From Sipunculus nudus (lineage: Eukaryota > Annelida > Sipuncula > Golfingiida > Sipunculidae), in NCBI GenBank assembly GCA_026874595.1, contig CM049317.1:49750401-49814400 (forward strand): a DNA stretch of 64,000 bases. Reading direction: 5' to 3'. The stretch's first letter is position 1. Each line of letters opens with the position of its first letter. Made by a program: the position numbers and the translations under genes. The notes beneath the pieces were generated by a model, which worked only from the letters and a program-made list of their open reading frames with translations, was not told where the DNA came from and did no database searches. Shown here in pieces: positions 1 through 12,725 of this stretch.

Positions 1-596
1 ATCTATTTGTGCACTGTCAGTCAGATATTGTATGACAGAAGGTTTGCCTGAGTTGTAGACATCATGGATTATATAGCTGAGTGAGACCGACTCAGCAGTG
101 AAACAATACAAATTGAGCAGTTCTTGGATCAACTGAACCACTTGATGGACCGATGGATTTTATGATATTTTTCCTAAGGAGATATACAGTGCAGTGGCTA
201 GGGAGTCAGTAAAGATCAAAAGGGCGACATATGGTAACCGAGACAGTTGTTAGTTTTTACAAGAAGCGATACCATCCTTTGATCTATTGTCCCGCCCATT
301 CACACTTGGTTTATTACCATGCCTGAGTTGCCTAAGGTATATAGAAACTAACTACACGAACACTCCAGAAATGGTCTGTAATAAAGTGGTTTTAATATTG
401 AGTAATTGCTCACTCAAGGGACCAAAAAAAGTGGTCCTAATCCAGAATTTTGGGATGGTCTTAATTGCGGAATTGGTATTAATGACTTATCATTAAAAAA
501 ACCTTTGATACCGGGCAAAATGGTCTATTGTGAAGGTGGTCCTAGAAGTGGGAAGGCGGGGTTCCATTGTAATTTAGCCCCGTTGTATGATCTCAC
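1..596. other. No recognised gene; left edge
   Basis: No convincing exon is visible. A CTLD C-terminal half-exon (Cys, then Trp, then two Cys) would be expected here on the minus strand to complete the exon at 597-800. I looked for it and did not find it, so it probably lies beyond the window. Bases 360-540 repeat a loose phrase of the type 'aagtggtcctaat' several times, which looks like decayed repeat DNA. Confidence 0.4.
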
Positions 597-800
597 CTCG
601 CTCACTGGTCTCCCCTTTTTCGTCTATCCAAATCCAGTTTGGTAAATCGATGAGCCTGACACCAAGCCAGGCTCTTGTTACCCCACTCCTGTCCATTATT
701 TCAACTAGTTTATCATCATCCTGAACTGTTTTGCTGATAGGCAACATCTGACCAAAAGATTTACAGTAGTGGGAGGCATTCTGCCAGTTGAACAGGGGCA
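597..800 (-). CDS. Gene A: single CTLD N-terminal half exon (partial gene)
   Basis: This exon encodes about 68 residues of the first half of a C-type lectin-like domain: FNWQNASHYC (helix 1 with the first core cysteine), then a spacer, then AWLGVR (the WIGL-type core strand), then NWIWIDEKG (the WxWxDG-type strand). The acceptor is a pyrimidine-rich tract ending TTTTCAG just above 800. The donor is GAG|GTGAGA at 596-595. Both ends are phase 1, exactly as in the matching exons of genes B and C, and the length (204 nt) is close to the 201-nt exon of gene C. No initiating ATG belongs to it; the signal-peptide exon should lie to the right and the C-half to the left, and neither was found. It could be an isolated exon or relic, but it has no internal stop. 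Confidence 0.7.
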
Positions 801-1389
801 CTGAAAATAAAAATGTTTTATACCATACGTAAGTTTTCTTTCATCATGAAGCCATAACATATCTTTGGTACCTATATATGTTTGTACATGATTTTATACT
901 CTGTCTGTATTATTTATATTGTTTCTGTAGATGCAGAAAAGTGTATTGGAGGGTTTTATATCTTTAGGATCTATATTGACAGTTTTCCCTCATGGCCAGA
1001 ACTTAGCTATGGTATCTTCGTTCTGTGTTGGCCTGATCATAAATCAGACTATTTTTTTGTGTAGAAGAAATATGGTTAATATTTAAATTTACAGAAAATT
1101 GTGCAGGAAGAATAGAAAAAAAATATTTATTCAATAGTATAGACATATATGTATGTCAATTTCTCGCTACAAATAAACACATAAACATTGAAGTAAAATG
1201 TAAATGTGGGGTGAATAGTCTGATATCACCGACGATGCCAGTCTCATCAGATTTTACACTTTGCTTTCCTAGTCTTTCGGGCCTGATCCTCCCTGTAGCT
1301 TTTCTCGGTTCCCTGGAGCACACAACCCAACCTAAGAAGCTAGAACAGACGGTGCAAGGTTTTCTCCCTACGTTTTCCTGCCGCCCATG
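801..1389. other. No gene seen
   Basis: AT-rich sequence. I looked for a signal-peptide exon feeding the CTLD exon to its left and found no hydrophobic open stretch ending in a good donor. Confidence 0.35.
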
Positions 1390-1515
1390 ACCAGTACCCA
1401 GTTACTTCTGGGTGGAAAGAGCGCACCCATGTGGTAAACCTTTGGCAAAGGGTCTTAGCGCAGACGGCATTCACAAGACCAGCGCCCTAACCATTCTGCC
1501 ACAAGCCTCCACACG
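1390..1515 (-). repeat. tRNA-derived SINE-like fragment
   Basis: On the minus strand, 1483-1493 reads TGGTTAGGGCG, close to the RNA polymerase III A box. A tRNA-like arm follows, including GGTCTTGTGAATGCC. The B box is degenerate, and I cannot fold a full cloverleaf, so this is a tRNA-derived repeat and not a working tRNA. Confidence 0.4.
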
Positions 1516-4129
1516 TACGAGTCAGAAAGACATAAGTACAGATTTCAACCTGCTTTTACCCACCATGAGTTGCCGGAGCTTCGGTTTCTTTCGCCTTTGC
1601 TAAGTTGTGAAGATTAAGGGTGAAGATTAACGCTGCAGCATAAATCAACTGACCCATATTTCAGATGTTAAATACCCAATATGGGAGGCTCCATAAACCT
1701 ACATGTATAACGCATGATGGTGGGGCTAATGTAACCCTTTGATAACTGATGGAACTGCTAGATCCAGTCAGGCGGAAGTTCCAAGGGTATGATTTAACTG
1801 GTTATCTTTCTTCTAATTGTATGTTACAGAGAATGCGTTATGTATTATTCACTTCCTGTACCTTATTTACTCCAGATGATAGTTCAGGAAATAAAGTAAT
1901 ACTTTACATATTTTTATTAATATGACCAAATACCTCATCTTATAAATATTCATACATTTATGCGCAAGGGTGGAACCTTGTTTGATATATCGTGGATAAC
2001 GTCATACGTTTGTGTTTATGGTGTGTATATGTATTCGTGTTTACCAGCGCTAACAGTCACAATGCAAATTCTAAACTACTTCCGTGTTGGAAATTGCACC
2101 CAAAATTAATATGATAATTGGGCAGCCGGCTTATGTATATCAAGCTATATCAAAAAACATTTTCAACTACATTGTAATTACTGAACCTACAATAAGTGAA
2201 CAAGTGTCGTTTGCTTAGTCTGTTTGATTGACAGACTGAATTTCTGTTATTTTCTTTCTTACAAATATAGGCCTTTGATAATGTAGACATAATGTCTGAA
2301 TAAATATTGCGGGAGTGTTAAAAATAACGGGATGGGAGTCCTGATGCATGAGATATGTAGGGTTAATTCCTACCCGATATTTATTTCATGTTAGCTAAAT
2401 GATTCCCGTAATATGCTGGTATCCTCAGAACCTCTTTAAACATATTTGAAAGCAATCCTTCATCTGGAGAACCTGTAAACAGATCGGCAGAATGATAGCC
2501 CGATTTAATCGGACTGGATTTTATTAGGCATTTTGGCCTAGTCTGACAGGCATTTCCTATATGCCCCAATATAATGTTTCAATATGTGGAAGTCTCTTTA
2601 AATTCTTTTTCTGCCTAAATATTTTTTATCCGAAATCTTGAGAGGACCCTAGTCAAATGGGAAAGTTCTACACGGCACAAGGAAATGGACGAAAGTCCGG
2701 ACCGGTCGGGAGTTCCAACATAAAGGGCCCGCTTAAAATTGGGAAATCTCTTTTTGCTTGTCTTACATAATACTGCTTTACTCAAGAGGGCTCAACGGAG
2801 CCAGGCCTGGTTATGGAGTCTCTTGGTGCCTAATCAAATGCTTGAAAATGAGGAAATTCGATTTTTTTTAATTTGTTGTTAGCTTATACAGTTTTGATCT
2901 GAAGTACTAGGAGGGCCTAGGGAATTAAAAAAACATATTCAATACTTGACGATACATTAAGTCCAATTTGTCTTTAGTTGTATTAACTTCATTATATAGT
3001 TTTTAATAATGTTTGCAGAAAGGGCCAGGATTGCCAAAGAGTTTCTTAGGACCCAATAAGATGCTTAAAAATGGCATATCTTAAGGACTGATATTTATAA
3101 AGAGGTACCAGGGGCGCAATTTCCATTTAAAATTAGGCGTGAGGAAACCCCCCCCCCCCCCCAATTCCCACTCTCCTCACAAAAATCCGTGCCTCCCGCT
3201 ACCACTCGCCTCAAGCCCTCGCCCGCCACATACAGGCCTTCGTAACGAGGTATACCATATTTAATCATATTTTTTTTTCAATATTGAGGATGTGGATTTT
3301 TTAAAATGATTTTCTTTCAAATTTTAGCAATTTTAGGCAGTTTGGATAGAAAATAAGAGGAGATCTTTGGAAACCGTCAACAAGTAGAAACCTTTTCCCT
3401 TTGTGCATCTCTTATATCCGCCCGTAGTGTTTGCTTTCACCAGGAGGGTATACATGCGTTCATCACAAGTTCGTTTGTGTTTGTGTGTGTTTTTTGTCGG
3501 AGCAAAATTCACGCAATCATGATCAGAATCTAATGAAAAGTTCAGTTCGGTCCTGGAATAGGCCAGTGAAGCATCGTTTAGATATTAGTGGGAATCCGGC
3601 ACATGATCGGGATTAAGGAATGTCATCAAGGAATATACCAAATGTATATTCACTTATTTACGAATGAACCCGGGAATATTGGCCGAATAAGTGAATGAAA
3701 ACACGGTTTTGGGAGCATCCAACAATAGAGACTCCTCTCACCCCCCCCCCCCCCCCCCCACACACACATATACACATGACGGAGGCTTACATTTTTTGAA
3801 TGGATATTTCATGTTTAGATTTTAACCCTAAAAAATGAGTTAATTATTAAAATTGTGCGAAAAATAGCTGGATTCCAAAAATAGGATGAATCATCCAAAA
3901 TCATCAGTTATTTTAGTATTTTAGTCATTTCTGAAAACTGCAGTCTATTGATATTTCAGGAAAAGTTTTGTTAATACGTCATATCTATTTACAGTTTGGA
4001 ATAAGACCCTATCTTTCTGGCAAAATTACACTCTTTTAGTTACCAAAATGTAGCCTTATTTACAATGGGGGGGGGGGGGGTTCCCCCTGTCCCCTACCAA
4101 ATTGTACCGACTCGAAACATTCCTGTCAG
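1516..4129. other. No gene seen; homopolymer tracts
   Basis: AT-rich sequence with poly-C runs near 3148-3163 and 3739-3758 and a G run near 4068-4080. Short open frames on both strands lack family motifs or credible splice sites. Confidence 0.35.
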
Positions 4130-4435
4130 AGATTCTGATAGCTTGCTGTGTTAGTGTAACGCCCATTAGTTGGGTTGACCTTTTATCCTCCCCCCCCCCA
4201 CCCCCGCCAATTTTTGTTCAATCTGTTCATGATCCTTTGAAATCCTGGAAAGAGGTATTTGGTGTATGCTTGTTTGTATCCACTGATAAACTTTGGTGTA
4301 TCCTTGTTTGTATAAATTTATGAACTTTGTGTATATGCACTGTTTGAAACAATCTAGCAGAGACCATCTGTGTATTAGTCAAAACATTCTTGTATTGGTA
4401 GCACGACACGGTCCGTGACCTGTTTTTTTTTCTTT
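4130..4435 (+). repeat. Dispersed repeat R1 (plus copy)
   Basis: This unit has two recognisable blocks. One is a 'tgggttgacctttta' phrase followed by a poly-C run (about 4165-4205). The other is a 'tatccactgataaact' phrase (about 4277-4330). The same blocks recur at 6.69-7.22 kb, partly inverted, which defines the family. The element type is unknown. Confidence 0.5.
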
Positions 4436-6115
4436 CATGCATATTCAAGTAACCGCGAGTTTCACGTGTTTGAGTTTAAGGTGTTCTGTGTGGCCTTATC
4501 GGTAAATGTTGTAAAACCTGTCAGGACAATTTTAAGAAATAAGTGATGTCACCCCCGGGGGCGAGGTGCCGTATGGAGAGACTGCCAGCTTCGGTTCATC
4601 TCCGTATGGCACAACGTTAGGTAGCTCCAAGTGTCTATAATTGTTTACAGGTAGGCTCAATTTGTATAAAAGTATAAATTCTGCTGTTTGTAATATTGAT
4701 AAATGTAACCCGTAATCCAAGTGGTGTTAAGATTCCCGACGTAGAGTTTACTTACTCAAATCAGCTGGCACTAGCCTAATCCCTGGCAAATGCGGGGCGG
4801 CGCTGGTATCACGCGATTTTCTAAATTGAGAACAAATTCCTGTAAATATTCCTTTTTGGCGAATCTCTGATTCAGATCAAACTTGTAGTATATAACAAGA
4901 GCATAATCTGTATAAACATCACTAATCTGACTGTATCACGATAGATAATAGACCATTTCAGCATCTCGCGACTCGCAATGCATGCTAGTCAGGGACACAG
5001 GTCACCATTGCCAAAACACGTACCTTAACTAAGCATGTAAATGGTAGAAATGGCGGAACGTCACATTCCAATCCTTCCTACATATATATTAATATTTTCA
5101 ATTGACGCCCTCTGATAGAAAATGACACCCGTAAAAGTGTTACAGATTCGCCTAAGCAGGTTAGAGCTCTTCTGCTGGCCTGCCTAAACAAAGTGTAACA
5201 AATACGGGTACTCGTGCAGTCGTTCACTTCACGTGGCTAACACTGTCACAGAGTCACCAATAATGTAATGGCAATATTCAAGTGGACATGCGACGGTGCC
5301 GATTTCTTATCTAATTTCCACATTGAACTTTTTTTTATGTAGAGCTGTCTTTTTAAAGACTTTGATATGAAGGTTAGTAATCGTTTATAAATCATGAGTA
5401 TTTAGATTATTTTTTTACACGAAACGCATCTTTAATTATAGAGTTCTATCTCAAATTTCATAAATTACTGTGTTTATATAATAACACTGTTTTATGTTGA
5501 AGGCAAGTGCTTCAAGACAGTATGATACGTAATTAACTTAAGCTAGATGTGTAGATAATGCAATAATATTGTAACATTTCATAATAATAGTTCATACTGA
5601 AATAATAATATTAATACTGTATTAATACTGTATTACTGATGTCATGATGACTCTCATGACCATGTCATGGACAAATTAAACCTATAGACCAGAACTGGAC
5701 TGTTTCTAATTAATTGATTCGATCAATGATTTTGAGCATAACACAAACTGATCGAAAGACAGGCCAAAAATACACATTTTTATATATTGTTATTTTGATG
5801 CATGGCACATGGATGTTTTTCAGAGGATGTTGCAATGAAGCCAACCCCTCCCCTATCCCTTCCCATGGGTATGCGTGTAATCAGTTGTTATTTGTTTTGT
5901 ATTTTATAATGTTTTAAAGTGAGATTTCTTTGATGTTTTAGGTGACAGATATTTCTTTTTGTTTAGTCTTAACTATTACCATTTTACTCCTATGTGTTAT
6001 TTCTGAGTCTTATAGTTTTATAAATTATATTAAGGAACTAAATGACAGGGTCCACACAAGTAAAAAATAAATAAATGAAAGATGGGTTATATCTGTATAT
6101 ATCTTATATATTATA

Positions 6116-6147
<32 letters not shown>

Positions 6148-6414
6148 CTATACAATTTCTATAAATACACTATATTATTAATAATATAGTTCAATATTTT
6201 TTCATTAATACATTATAATAATATAGTGTAAAGTGTTATATTTTTTTTTAACAATAATGCTTGCATTATTTTTATGTAGGTTGGGATGCGTGTACTGTAA
6301 ATGAGTACTACCTGCATTGTGATATGGTATTTGAAGATGTATAGAATTGAGAGAATATGTACCTTGCCCCACTCATATAACACTTTGTATGTTTTGTAAG
6401 TTTATAACATCATT
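4436..6414. other. No gene seen
   Basis: Nothing codes convincingly. A (TA)n tract lies at about 6119-6145, flanked by short AT-rich inverted phrases around 6160-6235. Confidence 0.35.
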
Positions 6415-6682
6415 AGCCGTCAGGATAGTAGCCCAACTGTCCACTTGATATAGAGCCAGTCACGCAGACCAGTAGCCCTCAGGCCAGTATCCCTACGGCT
6501 AGTAGCTAAACTGTCATATGATATAAGGCAAGTAGCCCAGGCCAGTATCCCTAAGGCTAGTGGCCCATGTCAGTAGCCCTCTCGGTAGTAGCCACCAACT
6601 GTCCATATAATATAGGGCCAGTAGCCCAGGCCAGTAGTCATCTGATATGGGCCAGTAGCCCAGGCCAGTATCCCTCTGGATG
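6415..6682 (+). repeat. Degenerate GC-richer minisatellite
   Basis: The phrases 'ccagtagccc', 'aggccagtatccct' and 'aactgtccat..gatata' recur irregularly about ten times in 270 bp. The units are diverged, so this is an old tandem array. It abuts the R1 copy immediately to its right. Confidence 0.65.
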
Positions 6683-6685
6683 GCA

Positions 6686-7220
6686 GGATGTAACCCCTAT
6701 TAGGTGGGTTGACCTTTTACCCGTCTCCCCCATTTTTTTGTTGGTTCCGCCTGCTCGTGTTCCTCTGAACCCAAAGTGCCATACGCAGCTTAACAGAAGC
6801 TAGGAGTCTTATAATAAGGGACCTCGGCCCCATGGGAGAAATCACTTTCACTTGTTCTGATAGGTACATGGTATCCAATCGTACATCTACACAAAGTTCA
6901 TCAATGTATACAAACAAAGAAACACCCAAGTTTATCAGTGGATACATATAACCATATACATGTAAACATGATAGCATTATTTCGACCGGTTGTACAGTTA
7001 TAAAGGAGATAGCAATATCATGAATTAAAATAATGATAAGGTTAAATTGTAGTAATACATCATAGACATAATATATATTTTACCCAGACAATTTAGAAAT
7101 AACTATGCATTTCACTATCTCTCCAGGTTTTCGAAGAAACAAGAATACTTGGAACCAAAAATCGGTGGGGGGGGGGGGGGGGGGAGGGGGTGAAAGTTCA
7201 ACCCACCTAATTGGAGTTAC
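6686..7220. repeat. Dispersed repeat R1, inverted arrangement
   Basis: The poly-C block appears on the plus strand at about 6688-6735. The 'tatccactgataaact' block appears on the minus strand at about 6888-6955. A second poly-C block appears on the minus strand at about 7160-7215. A full minus-strand R1 copy (7220 down to 6888) therefore faces a partial plus-strand copy, leaving the region partly self-complementary. Confidence 0.5.
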
Positions 7221-8984
7221 ATTAGGTTTCTCCTTTGTGTGGACGGCACACACCAATCCATCCATCCCCCACCTGAGTATATGTGGCAAAAAAATCTAGT
7301 TGCGAAATCTAGATGGTAATGATATAGGACGCGGCGTTGACGTGGGCGATTGATAGAGTGATTGCCATATATATTATCCAATCAAATAAAATGTAATATT
7401 ATAAAACGTAAATTCTTTCAACCCGCTGCCAAAGCTGTTCACATGCTGTAAAAACAGAAACCAGTGCCCCTTTAATTAGTTACTTTTCAAGCCTTTGAGT
7501 GACTAGTTGGATTCCAGATGTTCTACAATGCGATACTGTTGAGCTACCGATAACAACACTATCTTTTTGCTAGGTGAGTATAGGAAGCGTACATGAGTCG
7601 AAATATTGGCTGAATTGTTTTGTTCATAATTGATGAAATAGCTGGCAGGGCGGCTTGATATAGAACAAGGTCTCTTGGATTGTAGCTGCCAGGGCCTTGA
7701 TAACAAAAGCATGTTAGCAGGGAGTTTAAGGTAAAGGGATTGTTGTGCGGGAAGTGCATTGGGACGACAGTGTTTTAATTTGTAATTACAGGGCAGGGAG
7801 GAAGGCTTGTTATGAGTGAGTGAGTGTTATGAGTTATTGAGTGTTAATATACACAGAAGGTTGCATGAGTGCTCCTACACAGTTCACTTTTGTAGCGACA
7901 TAAAAACGTTCCTTGATTATACGTAAAGTGTCAAATGTGTATTAATCGTTCGATCTTTTACATGATTAAAAATAATAAAAAAATATCCCTTTGGGCTAGA
8001 TACGGGCCCCGAACACTTCATTTGTTTTATTCGTCACAGGCAGGTGGCGTTGGTCAAAGGAAAGATCTGATACGCATTAAAAATAGTATGGTTCATCCCT
8101 ACGAAAATCATTCGTTCAAGATAATTACGTGTTAATAAATAATCACCGATTTTCATTAAAATATATGAGGTTTTAATTATGTATTAGTAATCTATATAAT
8201 CATTATTAATGTGATATTTATTGTAACTCGGTTTTCTGTGATTATATATATATATTTGCATCAAGAATTCATTTGTGAGGAAGATTTATGCAGCCTCGTC
8301 ACAAACAGATGATGTGATAAAAATATTATATCAACAAGAAGTAAATTTATTTAGAGCGCATACCTCGTCGAGTTCCAATATTATTCGGACAGGACCTGTG
8401 CTTGCATTGGTGGTTGGTATAACTTTCTTTCTTTGTACTATACAAAGAAATTGTTAGACTTGGCTGGATACGCTGCGAAGTCTGCGACCCATGAATAACC
8501 CTGTGATCAATCTATAAAATGCATGGTTATCATGGCTGTCACCAGTTTATTTCTGTACTCTTAATCAGAGTAGCAATTTTCTTCAGCTCAATATATTTTA
8601 TGCCATGTATACCTTCGTCCTTCTTCAATATAATTCATGCACAGTGTGAACGCATTCGGTAAGCGGTCGTGTCTTTTTGGTCGATGAAATCCATGCCCCT
8701 AATTCAGACTCAATTTAAATTGGCATGTTAGACGGAAGAGGCAGTTAACATTTTAGTTTTTATAGTATAGCATATGGGCTCCATCTTTACGCACAGTAAA
8801 TATATTTGAGCCTATAAATAACTAGTATTCATTTGTATAGGAAAAATAGATATGCTGTAACACGGAGGACATTGGTAGTTTTTGAAGGAAAACAAACTAC
8901 TAACAGTGTGTCCAGTAAGTTTTGAGCATTGACATTTTCATGTGCTATTTGAAATAAAATACTCAATATCGGTCTTGTGAAACA
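7221..8984. other. No supported gene; one hydrophobic frame noted
   Basis: A plus-strand frame at 8275-8457 ends in a hydrophobic stretch (VLALVVGITFFLCTI) and a short tail. It could be a terminal membrane-anchor exon, but I see no partner exons and AT-rich DNA easily gives such frames. The rest shows nothing recognisable. Confidence 0.3.
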
Positions 8985-9235
8985 CTATTCAATTAATAAA
9001 ACGGCTCATTTTTTTTAATAATCTACTCAACTTACGTATTGTAATTATTCTCAATGTAGATTTTGTTATAAACAAATCTGTTCATATTTTGTAAAGAACT
9101 TCTAAATCTAGGTGTTAAAAGCTGCTCCATTTAGGTTTTGTAATAAACCGCTCCTTTGAGGGTTTTAAATTAACTGCTCCATTTAAGTATTGCAATAAAC
9201 TGTTCTATATAGGTTGTATGATCAAGGGTTTGTAA
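8985..9235 (+). repeat. Old AT-rich minisatellite, ~35-50 bp units
   Basis: The phrase 'ctgctccatttaggttttgtaataa' recurs in diverged form about six or seven times ('gctcc', 'gtaataaac' and 'ttaggt' anchors). No coding potential is visible. Confidence 0.5.
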
Positions 9236-9825
9236 AAAAAAACACTCAATTTGTAGTTTCAGAAAGTGACACCGATGTACCTCAAATGACAAAGGATGAT
9301 TTTACTAGTTCTGTAGGTGAGTGTTTGTGAGGCCGTGCACAAAAATACACACCGATACAATTCACCATCCCTCGTATTGCTATTAGTATAAATTTAGATT
9401 AAGGTTATTTGCTGTGAAATTTACTAATCTGACATTGACGTAGCGCGTTTTAGAAATTATGCTACTTCTGTTATTATATAACATATATTTGGCATAGACA
9501 GGCCAGTTTGATCGTGCTTTGTCCGGCAGTCAATAATTAAAAAGGGTCAGCTGATCACGTATTACAACGAACGGAAGTATTATAGATTAGTGATAGCTAC
9601 AAAATATTGACGCAGACACCGAGACTGATTCTAATAGCAGTATATGCATACACATTTCCCGGAAGGTGTAAAACAAGTTACCCTAAATTTATCTGCACCG
9701 CACGGAAAAAAAAATGAGCTCGAAAGTGTTCTCTTGCTATATAATGCACGGTCTCTACACAGCGAAAAGTAACGATTGTGGTATGAATTAATGCATTATG
9801 TATGTCTATGCATTTCCAGACAGAC

Positions 9826-10062
9826 ACAAGTCTGCAACCCAGATCTCAATGGAAGTCTTTAGGAGCTGAGGGTATGTTTTACTTATAAAATCCGTTTACT
9901 CAAACCTAACATGCCAATCCATATACAGATATACATAAAGCAATTCCCAAATATGAATATTAAGACGTACATACTCATGAGAATGCTTATTAATATGCAT
10001 GCGAATACAGTTACATGGAACGCTTTTAACTTTCTCTCCCTCTCTCCCTTTCGCTCAATATA
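9826..10062 (+). repeat. Dispersed repeat R2, copy 1
   Basis: This aligns by eye with 21,955-22,170. Shared anchors in order are 'gtcttyaggarctg', 'aacctaacat..catatacag', 'gcaattcc.atatatgaa' and 'atatgcatgcraat'. The second copy follows a tRNA-like head, so R2 is probably the body of a SINE. Confidence 0.5.
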
Positions 10063-10564
10063 CAGATTTGCACATTTATAAATAAACCTGATATTATCTT
10101 GTTTATTGTGTTTATATGTAAGAGGTTTTGGCACTTTTGGTATAATACAAAAACAAATGCCGTTGACATATCGATTGTATTTCATTTCTGTAGTTTGATT
10201 GACCTGTGACAGTCACCTGGACGTCAGCTGAAAGCACAAATTTCGCTTGCAGCAGCAAAGTCAAGTGGCCAGATTATTGCTTGTTTGTCAATTTAGATAT
10301 CGTTGAATTGTGTTTGTATTCATAGAGAAACACAGCTTCCCATTATGGATCAATAGAAATTTTCCGGGCATTAAATGCAAGTCGTTTTATATCTGTCTTC
10401 CATCCGTTGCAAGGCGGATGACAAACACACATACACCAAACCGCAGTAACATCTAGAATTGTGTGCATGAACCATATGGTGCTGCGTGTGTGAAGTAACG
10501 TGTTTATATGATATATATGTAGCACTTACTTTTACGTCCGGTTGCAGAGCTCTGCCGCTCACAC

Positions 10565-11649
10565 TCAGGGACGACCACTCGCTCTATATTCTGTTTGTTC
10601 CATATCACTGAGATCTCGGTTTTGATTCCCAGGTTTAACGATGATGTCTGACATTTGTTTGTTTACATAACTATTCATGCTCACTGTGATCCCTTGTACA
10701 TCCTGTGACACTTCAAATCTTACGTACTGAAAAGAACCATTTTCTGTCTTACCAGTAATAAAGCGTTCTAAGAGTGGTTTTATCACATATTGATAAAATT
10801 CAGAGTCCCCACAATGCGAAAAATCGTCAATGTGGCTGATCAGTACTCCAACACCTCTTCTAATAAAATAAAAGAGAGATGGATCGACAGAGGATACTTT
10901 ACACTGTAAGTCCAGAAGATTTTGACGAAGAGATGAATAAAACAGACGCGCTCCATCATTGAGCCCATACAGACATTTTATTAAATTTTCCATAATGCAC
11001 CCGGAGGCGCTTCAGCTTCTTTAGGGGGCTTTAAATACACATCACAATCCAATACTCTTCCTTGTAGAAATGCAGATTTGATATCAGTTGACACTATTGT
11101 CCAATTGTTTCTAGCTGCAACTAGGAGAACACACCTAAAAGCTGTCTTCGCCACTGTGGGGGAATCAGCAGGTATATACTGTTGTTCTTGGAAAATTCGG
11201 GCAACTATCCTTCCCTTGATACCATTCCCTTTATATGTAACGACCCATCTAGTGTCAATACATCGCTGCCATTCGTCAGGTACTTCCTCATAGACCCCAA
11301 ACATGGTTAACTTTTTTAATACATCTTTCTTTGCTTTCATACATCCAGGGGTATTATGCAATTCACGTGGAACATCACTCATGAATATGTAATATGGGAC
11401 ATTTGGCTCTGCGCAGTAAACTTGCCATCCATGTTCTTTGTCTAGAAGCCTGAGTGACCGACGTGGAACATCAACTGATGCATTACTCACATTATCTTGT
11501 TGCGAATAATCAACTGTGTCATTACAGTATTCATGATTGCCAGTTCCGACTGGTTGACCTATCGTATCCTGACACTCTGGAGAAGTTACCTTGTCAGAAG
11601 CAGGTGTCAAATTAGTTCCATTCTTAACTCCAATATCGTCAGTTTCCAT
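10565..11649 (-). pseudogene. copia reverse transcriptase, broken
   Basis: The N-terminal RT block (11,649-10,981) contains RWVVTYKGNG, GRIVARIFQE and VSTDIKSAFLQG. The last is the fingers/palm strand bearing the first catalytic aspartate. The frame shifts near 10,985, and the second part (10,993-10,565) carries YGLNDGARLF and SHIDDF in place of the usual YVDD box. Sequence homologous to the start of RNase H (EYRASG..) begins just before 10,560 and then stops. The variant aspartate box and the frameshift indicate an inactive enzyme. Confidence 0.8.
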
Positions 11650-11714
11650 ACAAGTGTCTTAGGATGTAATGGACATTTGATGAGATCCTACAAATTCTGC
11701 ACCAGATTTGACTA

Positions 11715-12710
11715 AGCGGTTAGGTGACACTTTGACCCATACAGCACCATGACGGACAAATTCTACTTTGCCATCTTGAAAGATTACTTTAGCAGGTCCA
11801 AGCCAACGTCCTTGGTTATCCCCCTATAATACGCTTTGTCCCCAGGCTAGAAAACTTGTTCACTAGTCCGTATCCTGTGCCTAAGAGCCTTTTTAATTCT
11901 GACACACCCTTCACTTTCTGTGAATGCTGTCCTCACAGCATGTAAACTATTAATATGCCGAGTAAACGCATGAGACATAGATGTAGTTTCTATAGAAGAG
12001 GGAGAGGAAGTATTTATACAAGGTAACCGAGGATTCCTGCATATGACCAATTGATAAGGACTGAACCCTTCTACTATTTGCATGGAATTTTTTGCCATGC
12101 ATGCCCATTTCAGGAGTATATTGACTGGAGTAATTGGGAAATTTTGTATCAGTTTTGTTAAGATGGAGTCTACAATTTTATGATTCCTTTCACAGATCCC
12201 ATTTTGAAATGGCGACTCTGCAGCTTTTGATAACACCTCTATGTTCAACAGTGACTCAACTTCAAGAAGTTCTTCATTCACTAATTCCCCACCGTTATCA
12301 GTCAAAAATGACTTCATAAATCCAAAAATGCTACACCATTCATTGAGCATGGCATGAATAACATCAGCGGGTCGTTTTCGGGGAATGAATACAGATATTG
12401 TAAACCTTGACCACAAGTCAACTATATGTAATATCCATCTGTCCTTCCACTTTTTCAAATCCATGGATACTTTCTCATTGAAGTCCCTTGCCAATGGTAA
12501 TGAGACTACTGGTCTCACAATTTTTTCCTTGAAACGACATAATCCTGATTCTCTACATTTGGAATATATTCGTTTCATATTGTACTTATACCTGTCATTC
12601 CATGCTGAAGCATCCTTGAGAAGATTGAACAATTTATGTTCAGGTGGATGACCGAACTGTCGATGAAATTTCAGAAGAGTTTTGTCCATATCATTATCTT
12701 TGTTAGACAT
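11715..12710 (-). pseudogene. copia integrase
   Basis: The frame from 12,710 to 11,847 is open for 287 codons. It shows the HRQFGHP-type N-terminal zinc-binding region followed by CRESGLC, then SMDLKKW (first catalytic Asp), FLTDNGGE (second Asp) and SPFQNGICERNH (catalytic Glu in the NG..ER context). All three residues of the D,D35E core are therefore present. The C-terminal domain continues past 11,847 after a lesion, with a WLGPAKVIFQDG-like block to about 11,715. This is the best-preserved part of the element. Confidence 0.85.
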
Positions 12711-12725
12711 TTCTGGAAGTTCATC

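Noticed and set aside
9883-10185. 100-codon hydrophobic minus-strand frame, considered as a membrane protein
   Set aside because: It overlaps repeat R2, and the hydrophobicity follows from AT-rich codons.
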